Below are positions 1 through 10,941 of a stretch of 64,000 nucleotides of DNA, piece by piece (the first letter of the stretch is position 1; each line of letters opens with the position of its first letter). The stretch lies in NCBI GenBank assembly GCA_030248135.1, contig JASANC010005464.1:62001-126000 (forward strand), read 5' to 3'. The notes under the pieces were generated by a model. That model ran no database searches, was not told the origin of the DNA, and was given only the letters and a program-made list of their open reading frames with translations. The stretch is from Theristus sp. LFF4_11 (Eukaryota; Nematoda; Chromadorea; Monhysterida; Xyalidae). A program made the translations under genes and the position numbers.

Positions 1-1489
1 TTGCCCACAATCTCGTTCGTCCACTGAATCGAATACTCGCACCTCCGAGTAGACTAACTCCGACAACATTGCATTTCTGGATCTTCGGTCGCTTCCCTGT
101 TGTCGCTCGGATACGATCGAGCAAGGCGGCTGGCACGACATTAACTTCTGCACCCGAATCACGCAGCGCACGGCATCTCACCCCGTTCAGTTCGACCGAC
201 AGATACGGCAACGTGTTGGTGTGCGGCTTCTGATGTTTGATTTGAAGCAGACCAATCGTCACATTTTGTAGCTGCGAATTCACGGCGTTCAGTGTTGTGC
301 ATTGACGGAACGTGTGACCAGGTTCGTTGCACGCGTAGCATCTTATATCGGCTGCGTTTCGTCCTTCTCCACGATAGATGCCATGCTGCGGTCCCATGCT
401 TCGATTCACACGTGCGCCCCATCTGTTGCTCGGCTGCGGTTGGTGGTTGAAAGCGTTGGTCGTTGTTTCCATTGCTTCCCCGTTTTTCAGGAACGTCTGA
501 ATCGCTCCAATGGCCTGAACCATTCCTTCGAGATCGTCAGTGTCCACCTCTTTGAAGACCAACCAATTTCGCAGCTTTGCCGGCAGACAGTTGTACAGCT
601 GATGTGCCAATCGAAGATCACGATTCTCCTTCGACTCTGTTGCGAGCATTGGTGCCATCATTCGATTCAGTTCGTTCACTGTCTCCTTCGGGTCGGCGTC
701 CATCGCCATCTCGAACATTCGCAGCTCCTCGAGCCTCCTGGCCTTCGCTAGCTTCTCGCCGAACATGACACCCAACACCTTTACGGCTTCCTTGAATGAT
801 GCTCGCTGATCGACATTCAGAGTGTCGAACGACAACCTCGACTTGGCTGACATCATGTACTTCAGGACTATTGCTTTTTCGTCGTCCTTACTGATGCCGT
901 TGTCGTGACAGGCGTCCTCCAAGCGCTCCACGAATCGCCACCATGATTCCGCTCCCCAGTCGTACTTGTCGAACACTTTCGCCAGCTTCTGTGCTTTACC
1001 GGCCACGACCTCACGCCGTTTTGCCGTCATCGGTGTCTCTTCGTCGGACGACTCCTCCGTCGAACTCACTCGACGTTCGATCACTTTTCGCGGTCTTCCC
1101 CTCGTTTTTGTTGGTCCTCGCACCGCGGATCTCCTTTGGGCTCGTGACCCTCCATGGCCATTGCCCTCGTCGTCGCTCGTTTCCAAAACCACCGATGTCG
1201 TCTCACTCGGCGTGACCACCGTCACCTTTTTGGTCGTTTTCGGCGTCACACTTTGTCCAGCTCCACTCGCTGTTGCTCGTGCACTGCTGCGTGTCGTTAC
1301 TCCTCCTCTCCCGTGCGCTGGCCCTCCATGGCCTCGTGGCGCTGGCCCTCCATGGCCTCGTTTTCGGTTGTCGTCGGTCTCCTCGGATCTCCTTTGGGCT
1401 CGCGACCCTCCATGGCCATTGCCCTCGTTGTCACTTGCGTCGCCGTCCATCTCGCTCTCGTCCATCATTTCGCGCTCGAGCACCGGCAT
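1..1489 (-). CDS. LTR-type retroelement Gag and start of protease, 3' part cut by window edge
   Basis: One open frame runs without a stop from an ATG at 1489 to the left edge (at least 496 codons). Order seen: a low-complexity, charged N-terminus (residues 1-150) with a repeated block around GNGHGGSRAQRRS at about 23 and 106; an AT-hook-like RGRPRK at 130-135; a helical Gag-like domain from about 170 (it includes WWRFVERLEDAC) to 340; a CCHC zinc knuckle C-x2-C-x4-H-x4-C at 384-397; then a retropepsin start with the catalytic motif DSGAEVNVVP at about 444-453. A fused Gag knuckle followed by an aspartic protease is typical of Ty3/gypsy and BEL/Pao elements; I favour gypsy-like from the Gag layout but cannot prove it without the polymerase. 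No second LTR lies in the window. The frame is intact, so the element may be young. Confidence 0.85.
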   Translation of the reverse strand, partial: MPVLEREMMDESEMDGDASDNEGNGHGGSRAQRRSEETDDNRKRGHGGPAPRGHGGPAHGRGGVTTRSSARATASGAGQSVTPKTTKKVTVVTPSETTSVVLETSDDEGNGHGGSRAQRRSAVRGPTKTRGRPRKVIERRVSSTEESSDEETPMTAKRREVVAGKAQKLAKVFDKYDWGAESWWRFVERLEDACHDNGISKDDEKAIVLKYMMSAKSRLSFDTLNVDQRASFKEAVKVLGVMFGEKLAKARRLEELRMFEMAMDADPKETVNELNRMMAPMLATESKENRDLRLAHQLYNCLPAKLRNWLVFKEVDTDDLEGMVQAIGAIQTFLKNGEAMETTTNAFNHQPQPSNRWGARVNRSMGPQHGIYRGEGRNAADIRCYACNEPGHTFRQCTTLNAVNSQLQNVTIGLLQIKHQKPHTNTLPYLSVELNGVRCRALRDSGAEVNVVPAALLDRIRATTGKRPKIQKCNVVGVSLLGGASIRFSGRTRLWA

Positions 1490-2927
1490 TGTTGATCGAT
1501 CCCGACGCTTCGATTGACAGAAGTTGATCGCAGGAGCTCCAAGCTAACCGCGGTCCTCCATGACCATTCGAGCGGTGCAAGGGCTCAACTGTTTGGACGC
1601 TCCACTCCTCGTCGCGCACGCAACCGATGAATTCGGCGGGACCTCCACTGAAATGGACCTCCTTAGATGTAATGGTCACTCTAGACTGCCGAAAACAATC
1701 CGAGCGGTTGTGTTTGAAGACGTGTGCGTGACAAGGATGTGTGTGTGCGTGGGTGTGTCTCACAATTAAATATCAATTTCTTTTGTTGTTATTGTTATTC
1801 AACTCGTCGATAAAACGGCCAGTCCTCTTTTTCTCTTTTACTTCGTTAATCCGGTCAGTTCACTTTTTAGTACGAAACAATGAAGTGGTTAACAAAACGG
1901 GACCTGGATAAAACGAAACGAACAAAAGAACTCAAACTCGGTGGACTGGGCAAATAAAACACGCTCCCAGCCCTTATAACACGACAAACACCGTAACCCA
2001 ACAACCTGCATACACAAAAGGTACACAAAAAGGCGGCTGCTTAAACATGCCATTACAAAAACATTCAAATAATGGCTATCGTTAAATGTCATACACTGAC
2101 AACGTCTACTGAAGAAATTTAGCATTTTTGACGGTTTTCAGTTTCTGAGTAAGCCTTCTCAGAGCACAGTGCCTTTTCTTCAATCGAAAAATGTAGTAAT
2201 TGTAAGTTTCCACACTTCGTTCTTTCCACTATCCCATGGCGATTATTTCTCCAAGTAACGCATTTAATTAGGAACTCTTAATATTACCAGTGAATCCCTT
2301 GCAAAATCCCCTCTGTCCCCCCCGAAGAAGTTGCAAAAATTGCGGAACGAAAGGCGAATCTGGCGTTTTCATCGGGTTTAAAAAATTTGAAAAAACTTTT
2401 ATCTGGGATTTTTGTTGTTGAAAAAACGTCAGAAACGTCATAATGACAGTTGATTTGGTCTCCTTTGGCGAGCTGACACCAGTCGGGGTGACGCTCACCA
2501 GCTGGCGCTTTTAACGCCAATGAAAGCAGCAGATGTTTTCCAGTGGATCCTCTTATGAAGGCACGTGACCTGCGGACGCGTGGCACCGACTGTAAAACAG
2601 TTAAAAAACTGATAAAATACATGACTTTTCGTTTTTGTGCCTGTTTCGTTTCACTAATGTTTCTTATCACACACGACTTTTTACTTTTTAGTGACTATCT
2701 CACAGTCAAATTGTTTGTCCAGATGTTTAGCTTTCTCAGACATTTTGTTAGTGCTTGACATAACATTATTGCCTTTTACGAAGCAACCGGACTGCGAAAA
2801 CTTGCAGCCTGCCGGTGGATTACACTGAAACAACGTGTATCATTTTGATAAACAAAACGTGGATGATAAAATGTGCTATTGCTTTTATGGGTTGCACAAA
2901 GCGACAAAAATGGCTCAACATGGAATG
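1490..2927. other. Non-coding flank of the retroelement; possible leader and 5' LTR
   Basis: This lies upstream of the Gag start on the minus strand, where the leader and 5' LTR would be expected. A minus-strand start such as TGTTAACCACTTC near 1880-1895 is a conceivable LTR edge, but no partner LTR is visible to test it. The open frames here show no domain I recognise. The stretch around 2284-2670 (minus) is open but featureless. Confidence 0.3.
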
Positions 2928-3064
2928 GGAATATATGATCTTTTATTTTGGTCCCGCAACTCAATGCGCGCATAGATAGGTAAACAGTTTCATGGATGAC
3001 GCGGGAATTCAAACTTGGTAAAGTGATCCGAGTCCCCCCCCCACAGGGCCGAGTCACTTAGGTA
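2928..3064 (-). repeat. Dispersed repeat, inverted copy of 55424-55556
   Basis: Reverse-complemented, this stretch matches 55424-55556 over about 130 bp. Shared words include CTAAGTGACYCGGCC, GGACTCGGATCACTTT and TATGCGCGCATTGAGT. At the right-hand copy it abuts a long inverted-repeat element, so it is probably a piece of a mobile element. No coding function is seen. Confidence 0.75.
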
Positions 3065-3710
3065 ACTTTGAAGTGCCACATAAAGATTGAAGCTAGTTTC
3101 CTTTCTACGTCTGCACGCGCATTCAGTCGCAGAACTTAAAAAATTGATAAACATTGCGTCGTTTTTTAAATTATTGTTGAAGAGCGCCAGTTTTGATTGC
3201 TCAAATGTTGTTCCACGCGAATGTTCTCAGTCAACAACGACAGATACAATATAGGCTGGATTACATTACCAGTTACATATTTGTTCGCGAAACCCGTGCG
3301 TGGCATGAAATTACGTGTTTTATCGCGTTTCTTGGGAATGTGCAAACGACGTTTGAAAGCGATCAGCAAACGGTTCGGCATTTTTTGCTTCAAAAGAATC
3401 CGACGTGTTTTTTCATGTTCACAATCCTGTTGTTTTTTATCCTCCACCATAAACGCAATCTGAATCGTCTTAACAAAACAGTGGTGTACAATATTGCTGT
3501 GTTATTGACTTCGGCATTACACAACACAAGTACAGGGTGTCTCAAAAAAATACAATGGGCAAAGCTGCTCGTTCTCGAGTCTGCTTCAGTGTTTTGGTCT
3601 AAAATTGAAAACACATTTCAGAAATGCATGCCATTGATTGTGTTCAAATTTCAAATGAAAATTAATTCCATGTGCACGAAACACTGCAATGACTGCTATA
3701 TTCAATTAGA
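3065..3710. other. Intergenic stretch, no gene recognised
   Basis: Open frames exist on both strands (for example 3193-3714 plus and 3166-3450 minus) but none shows a domain I recognise. A mariner-like start, ACAGGGTGTCTCAAAAAAAT, lies near 3533-3552. The stretch ends at the CTAG end of a reversed Helitron-like fragment. Confidence 0.4.
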
Positions 3711-3850
3711 CTAGCCAATTGACCCGAGCGTATGTGGCTTTTTGGCTCAATGCCAAGACTTTTTAATAAAGTGGAATTGAAATGAGAAAAACGGAACGTT
3801 TTTTGAACAACTGATTTAAAAAAGTTGCATTGGTCGTAAAACCGCCTTTT
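3711..3850 (-). mobile_element. Reversed 3'-end fragment of the Helitron-like family
   Basis: It begins with the reverse complement of the family 3' end (CTAGCCAATTGACCCGAGCG) followed by the GGCTT/AAGCC-type hairpin region, then diverges. It faces away from the forward array that starts at 3893. Confidence 0.7.
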
Positions 3851-3892
3851 TGTCGCTGGCACATTTTTAGCTACACCTGCGTATATTTAAAC

Positions 3893-5330
3893 AACTATTA
3901 TACTAAAAATGCAATTTGTCTGTCTGTCTGTCTGTCCCTGTCATTTTCATGAAATTTGAATTGGCGCTCATTTTTGCTATTTAAGAAAACTTCATCTCAA
4001 TTTCCTTAACCTATTTTTATTAATGCCAGTTGAGATTGTTTTTTCAAAACGTCTCTCTTCATATAGCTGAAGTCATCATGATACTCTTTGGTCAACAGAG
4101 ACAGTTCAGCGCAGCATAGGCAAATGGAAGCGTGGCTGATCAAAACTTGATGATCGACTGGGAAAGATGTAACAAAACCGTCTTTGAAAAAAGTTTGAAC
4201 TTTTTTGTTTTTAAACATCGGGTTGCAAAACGCGCATCGACATCGGCATTGCAAGTTGCACTTTGGATTCAAAACAAGTAAATTTCATTGAAATTGATAC
4301 TCCATGTTTCATTTTCAAATTGATACTCTATGGTTATGTTGAGCGATAATTTCAACGTGACGCACGATGGGCAACTGGCAATTGTTGCTGCTCAAAACTT
4401 GACGAGCGACTGCGAAAGATGTAACAAAACCGTCTCTGAAAAAAGTTAGTTTTTTAATTGGGTCGAAATGGTATTTACCATTCATTTTCAGTTTGCAAAA
4501 TGTTTGGGTCATGTTGGGGTAAACGGGTAAAAAAAAGCAATGACTGCAAAACGAAATTATAAACGTCACTTTTTTGTTTCTTCTATTCATTTTCACTTTA
4601 GAAAAAAGGCTTGGCTTATGTTAGGGTAACCGGGTAAAAGAAACATTAGCTTTTTAAAACGGGTATTTTTTAATGAAAAAAAACGTTAATTTTTATATTT
4701 TTTATTCAATCTTACTTAACTTACAAAAAGGCTTGACTTAGGTTAGGGTGAACGGGTAAAAATAGCAAAATCATAAACTTCACATTTTCACTTTGCAAAA
4801 AGGCTTGGCTTAGGTAAACGGGTAAAAGAAGCATTAGCTTTTTAAAACGGGTAATTGAAAAAAAAACGTTAATTTTTATGTTTTTATTCAATCTTACTTC
4901 ACATACAAAAAGGCTTGGCTTAGGTTAGGGTGAACGGGGAAAAATAGCAAAATCATAAACTTCACATTTTCACTTTACAAAAAAGACTTGGCTTAGGTAA
5001 ACGGGTAAAAAAGCATTAGCTTTTTAAAACGGGTAAATGAAAAAAACGTTAGTTTTTATATTTTTATTCAATTTTACTTCACTTACAAAAAGGCTTGCCT
5101 TCGGTTAGGGTGAACGGGTAAAAATAGCAAAATCATAAACTTCGCATTTTTTATTTATTTAAATACATTAAAAAATATTGTATTGTAGGCGACTTCACGG
5201 CAGCACAAGGTAAATTTTCTTCAGGGTTATTATTCAGTAAACGTTACTGTTTTTTCTTTCTAAGTCAATGCCACTTCACCAAAAAGGCTTGGCATTGATT
5301 AAGCCACATACGCTCGGGTCAATTGGCTAG
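3893..5330 (+). mobile_element. Helitron-like unit 1
   Basis: First forward unit of the array. The 5' end reads CTATTATACTAAAAATGCAA followed by (GTCT)n. The middle holds repeated words such as GGCTTGACTTAGGTTAGGG and CATAAACTTC. The 3' end reads AAGCCACATACGCTCGGGTC then AATTGGCTAG. CTAG matches the CTRR end of Helitrons, and a GGCTT/AAGCC stem lies just upstream. No Rep/helicase frame is present, so it is non-autonomous. Confidence 0.7.
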
Positions 5331-6712
5331 TCTATTATACTAAAAATGCAATTTGTCTGTCCCTGTCATTTTCATGAAATTTGAATTGGCGCTCATTTTT
5401 GCTATTTAAGAAAACTTCATCTCAATTTCCTTAACCTATTTTTATTAATGCCAGTTGAGATTGTTTTTTTCAAAACGTCTCTCATCATATAGCTGAAGTC
5501 ATCATGATACTCTTTGGTCAACAGAGACAGTTCAGCGCAGCATAGGCAAATGGAAGCGTGGCTGATCAAAACTTGATGATCGACTGGGAAAAATGTAACA
5601 AAACCGTCTGTGAAAAAAGTTTGAACTTTTTTGTTTTTAAAAATCGGGTTGCAAAACGCGCATCGACATCGGCATTGCAATTGCAAGTTGCACTTTTGAT
5701 TCAAAACAACGTATTCAACTTCAACAATATTTAATTTCAACGTAACGCACGATGGGCAACTGGCAATTGTTGCTGCTCAAAACTTGACGAGCGACTGCGA
5801 AAGATGTGACAAAACCGTCTCTGAAAAAAGTTAGTTTTTTAATTGGGTCGAAATGGTATTTACCATTCATTTTCACTTTGCAAAATGTTTGGGTCATGTT
5901 GGGGTAAACGGGTAAAAGAAGCAATGACTTTAAAACGAAATTATAAACGTCACTTTTTTGTTTCTTCTATTCATTTTTCACTTTAGAAAAAAGGCTTGGC
6001 TTATGTTAGGGTAACCGGGTAAAAGAAGCATTAGCTTTTTAAAACGGGTATTTTTTAATGAAAAAAACGTTAATTTTTATATTTTTTTCAATCTTACTTA
6101 ACTTACAAAAAGGCTTGACTTAGGTTAGGGTGAACGGGTAAAAATAGCAAAATCATAAACTTCGCATTTTCACTTTGCAAAAAGGCTTGGCTTAGGTAAA
6201 CGGGTAAAAGAAGCATTAGCTTTTTAAGACGGGTAATTGAAAAAAAACGTTAATTTTTATGTTTTTATTCAATCTTACTTCACATACAAAAAGGCTTGAC
6301 TTAGGTTAGGGTGAACGGGTAAAAAATAGAAAAATCATAAACTTCGCATTTTCACTTTACAAAAAAGGCTTGGCTTAGGTAAACGGGTAAAAAAGCATTA
6401 GCTTTTTAAAACGGGTAAATGAAAAAAACGTTAGTTTTTATATTTTTTTCATTTTTACTTCACTTACAAAAAGGGGTGCCTTCGGTTAGGGTAAACGGGT
6501 AAAAATAGCAAAATCATAAACTTCGCATTTTTTATTTATTTGAATAACATTAAAAAATATTGTATTGTAGGCGACTTCACTGCAGCACAAGGTAAATTTT
6601 CTTCAGGGTTATTATTCAGTAAACGTTACTGTTTTTTCTTTCTAAGTCAATGCCACTTCACCAAAAAGGCTTGGCATTGATTAAGCCACATACGCTCGGG
6701 TCAATTGGCTAG
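5331..6712 (+). mobile_element. Helitron-like unit 2
   Basis: Starts TCTATTATAC directly after the CTAG of unit 1 and ends CTAG at 6709-6712. It is almost the same, base for base, as unit 7 (13776-15164), including the private stretch TTCAACTTCAACAATATTTA. Minus-strand open frames inside are by-products of the repeat. Confidence 0.75.
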
Positions 6713-8395
6713 TTACTACTAAATTTACAATTTGTCTGTCTGTCTGTCTGTCTGTCCGTCACACTTTTGAATTGGCGCCCATTTTTTGTTATTTTTGCCA
6801 TTTTTGCCATTTAAGAAAGCTTCATCCCAATCTCAATCTTTATCTATTTTTAATATCATCACTTGAAATTGTTTAAACAAAGCGCCGCTCTTCATAACTG
6901 AAAGTCATCATGATACTCTTTTCAAGTTGATACTCTACGGTTATGCCTGTGAGCGACAGTTTTAACGTAATGCACGGTGGGCAAATGGCATATGTTGCTG
7001 CTCAAAACCTGACGAGTGACTGCGAAAGATGTAACAAAACCGTCTTTGAAAAAAGTTAGTTTTTTAATAGGGTCGAAATGGTACCGTATTATTTTCACTT
7101 TGCAAATGGCTTGGGTTATGTTAGAGTAAACGGGTAAGAAGAACAAGGACTGTATAACGAGACTTAAAAACGTCACTTTTTTGTTTCTGCTATTCATTTT
7201 CACTTTACAAGAAAGGCTTGGCTTATGTTAGGGTAAACGGGTAAAAGAAGCATTAGCTTTTTGAAACGGGTAATTGAAAAAACGCTGTTTTTATATTTTT
7301 AATTTTACTTCACTTACAAAAAGGCTTGACTTAAGTTAGGGTGAACGGGTAAAAATAGCAAAATCATAAACTTCGCATTTTCACTTTGCAAAAAAGGCCT
7401 GACTTATGTTAAGGTAAACGGGTAATTGAAAAAAACGTTAATTTTTATACTTTTTATTCGATCTTACTTCACTTACAAAAAGGCTTGACTTAGGTTAGGG
7501 TGAACGGGTAAAAATAGCAAAATCATAAACTTAGCATTTTCACTTTACAAAAAAGGCTTGGCTTAGGTAAACGGGTAAAATCGATCTTACTTCACTTACA
7601 AAAAGGCTTGACTTAGGTTAGGGTGAACGGGTAAAAATAGCAAAATCATAAACTTCGCATTTTCACTTTACAAAAAAGGCTTCGCTTATGTCAGGGTAAA
7701 CGGGTAAAAGAAGCTTTAGCTTTTTAAAACGGGTAATTGAAAAAACGTTAATTTTTATACTTTTTATTCGATCTTACTTCACTTACAAAAAGGCTTGACT
7801 TAGGTTGGGGTGAACGGGTAAAAATAGCAAAATCATAAACTTCGCATTTTCACTTTACAAAAAAGGCTTCGCTTATGTTAGGATAAACGGGTAATTGAAA
7901 CATTAGCTTTTTAAAACGGGTAATTGAAAAAACGTACATTTTTATACTTTTTATTCAGCTTTACTTCACTAACAAAAAGGCTTGACTTAGGTTAGGGTGA
8001 AAGGGTAAAAATAGCAAAATCATAAACTTCGAATTTTCACTTTACAGAAAAGGCTTCGCTTATGTTACGGTAAACGGGTAAAAGAAGCATTAGCTTTTTA
8101 AACCGGGTAATTGAAAAAAACGTTAATTTTTACATTTTTTATTCAATTTTACTTCACCTACAAAAAGGCTTGCCTTAGGTTACGGTGAACGGGTAAAAAT
8201 AGCAAAATCATAAACTTCGAATTTTTTATTTATTTAAATACATTAAAAAATATTGTATTGTAGGCGGCTTCACGGCAGCACAAGGTAAATTTTCTTCAGA
8301 TTGGTTATTCAGTAAACGTTACTGTTTTTTCTTTTAAATTCAATGCCACTTCACCAAAAAGCTTGGCATTGATTAAGCTCGGGTCCATTGGCTAG
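6713..8395 (+). mobile_element. Helitron-like unit 3
   Basis: Starts TTACTACTAAATTTACAATT with (GTCT)n and ends CTAG at 8392-8395. This start lacks the TC of most other units. It is the longest unit because it holds extra copies of the internal repeat. Confidence 0.7.
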
Positions 8396-9549
8396 TCTAT
8401 TACTACTAAATTTACAATTTGTCTGTCCGTCACACTTTTGAATTGGCGCCCATTTTTGCTATTTAAGAAAACTCCATCTCAATTTCCTTAACCTATTTTT
8501 ATCAATGCCAGTTGATATTGTTTTCTCAAAACGTCGCTCTTTATATAGCTGAAGTCATCATGATACTCTTTGGTCAAATGCAAATTGAAGCGTGACTGAT
8601 CAAAACTTGATGATAGATTGGGAATGATGTAACAAAACCGTCTTTGAAAAAAGTTTGAACTTTTTTCTTTTTAAAAATTGGGTTGCAAAACGCACATCGG
8701 CATTGCAAGTTGCACTTTGGATTCAAAACAAGTAAATTTCATTGAAATTGATACTCCATGTTTCATTTTCAAATTGATACTCCATGGTTATGAGCGATAA
8801 TTTCAACGTAACGCACGATGGGCAACTGGCAATTGTTGCTGCTCAAAACTTGACGAGCGACTGCGAAAGATGTAACAAAACCGTCTTTGAAAAAAGTTAG
8901 TTTTTTTAATTGGGTCGAAATGGTATTTACCATTCATTTTCACTTTGCAAAATGTTTGGGTCATGTTGGGGTAAACGGGTAAAAAGAAGCAATGACTGCA
9001 AAACGAAATTATAAACGTCACTTTTTTGTTTCTTCTATTCATTTTCACTTTAGAAAAAAGGCTTGGCTTATGTTAGGGTAACCGGGTAAAAGAAGCATTA
9101 GCTTTTTAAAACGGGTATTTTTTAATGAAAAAAACGTTAATTTTTATATTTTTTATTCAATCTTACTTAACTTACAAAAAGGCTTGACTTAGGTTAGGGT
9201 GAACGGGTAAAAATAGCAAAATCATAAACTTCGCATTTTCACTTTGCAAAAAAAGGCTTGGCTTAGGTAAACGGGTAAAAGAAGCATTAGCTTTTTAAAA
9301 CGGGTACTTGAAAAAAAACGTTAATTTTTATGTTTTTTATTCAATCTTACTTCGCATACAAGAAGGCTTGACTTAGGTTAGGGTGAAGGGGTAAAAAATA
9401 TCAAAATCATAAACTTCGCATTTTCACTTTACAAAAAGGCTTGGCTTAGGTAAACAGGTAAAAAAGCATTAGCTTTTTAAAACGGGTAATTGAAAAAAAC
9501 GTTATTTTTTATATTTTTTATTCAATTTTACTTCGGGTCAATTGGCTAG
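8396..9549 (+). mobile_element. Helitron-like unit 4, shortened
   Basis: Starts TCTATTACTACTAAATTTAC and ends CTAG at 9546-9549. The usual 3' block before the terminal hairpin (CAATGCCACTTCACC) is missing, so the terminal GGGTCAATTGGCTAG is fused directly to an internal repeat. Confidence 0.7.
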
Positions 9550-10941
9550 TCTATTACTACTAAATTTACAATTTGTCTGTCTGTCCGTCACACTTTTGAA
9601 TTGGCGCCCATTTTTTGTTATTTTTGCCATTTAAGAAAGCTTCATCTCAATCTCAATCTTTATCTATTTTTGATATCACTTGAAATTGTTTAAACAAAGC
9701 GCCGCTCTTCATAGCTGAAAGTCATCATGATACTACTCTTTTCAAATTGATACTCCATGGTTATGAGCGATAATTTCAACGTAACGCACGATGGGCAAAC
9801 GGCAATTGTTGCTGCTCATGTCTTTCAAAAAAAGTTAGTTTTTAGTTGGGTCGCTATGGTATCTATATTTACCATTCATTTCCACTTTGCAAAAGGCTTG
9901 GGTTATGTTAGAGTAAACGGGTAAAAAGAACAATTACTGTAAAACGAGACTTAAAAACGTCACTTTTTTGTTTCTGCTATTCATTTTCACTTTACAAGAA
10001 AGGCTTGGCTTATGTTAGGGTAAGCGGGTAAAAGAAGCATGAGCTTTTTGAAACGGGTAATCGAAAAAAGAAGTTTAATATATTTTTATTTTTACTTCAC
10101 TTCTTTGTTATGGTCCATTATTCACTTTACATTCAAAAAAGGCTTGGCTTATGTTAGGGTAAGCGGGTAAAAGAAGCATGAGCTTTTTGAAACGGGTAAT
10201 CGAAAAAAAACGTCGTTTTTATATTTTTATTTTTACTTCACTTACAAAAAGGCTTGACTTAGGTTAGGGTGAACAAGCAAAAATAGCAAAATTATAAACT
10301 TCGCATTTTCACTTTGCAAAAAAGGCTTGGCTTACGTTAGGGTAAGCGGGTAAAAGAAGCATTCGCTTTTTAAAACGGGTAATTGAAAAAAAACGTTAAT
10401 TTTTATACTTTTTATTCGGTCTTACTTCACTTACAAAAAGGCTTGACTTAGGTTAGGGTGAACAGGTAAAAATAGCAAAATCATAAACTTCGCATTTTCA
10501 CTTTACAAAAAAGGCTTCGCTTATGTTAGGGTAAATGGGTAAAAGAAGCATTAGCTTTTTAAAACGGGTAATTGAAAAAACATTAATTTTTATACTTTTT
10601 ATTCGATCTTACTTCACTTACAAAAAAGGCTTGACTTAGGTTAGGGTGAACGGGTAAAAATAGCAAAATCATAAACTTAGCATTTTCACTTTACATAAAG
10701 GCTTCGCTTACGTTAGGATAAACGAATAAAAGAAGCATTAGCTTTTTAAAACGGGTAATTGAAAAAAACGTTAATTTTTATACTTTTTATTCAGTTTTAC
10801 TTCATTTACAAAAAGGCTTGACTTAGGTTAGGGTGAAAGGGTAAAAATAGCAAAATCATAAACTTCGCATTTTCACTTTACAAAAAAGGCTTGGCTTAGG
10901 TTGGCTGGATTAAGCCACATACGCTCGGGTCAATTGGCTAG
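9550..10941 (+). mobile_element. Helitron-like unit 5
   Basis: Starts TCTATTACTACTAAATTTAC and ends CTAG at 10938-10941. It contains about six rounds of the internal repeat. The pre-terminal block is shortened. Confidence 0.7.

Noticed and set aside
1770..2130. A defined 5' LTR for the retroelement
   Set aside because: No second LTR is in view, and no primer-binding site matched a tRNA end convincingly.
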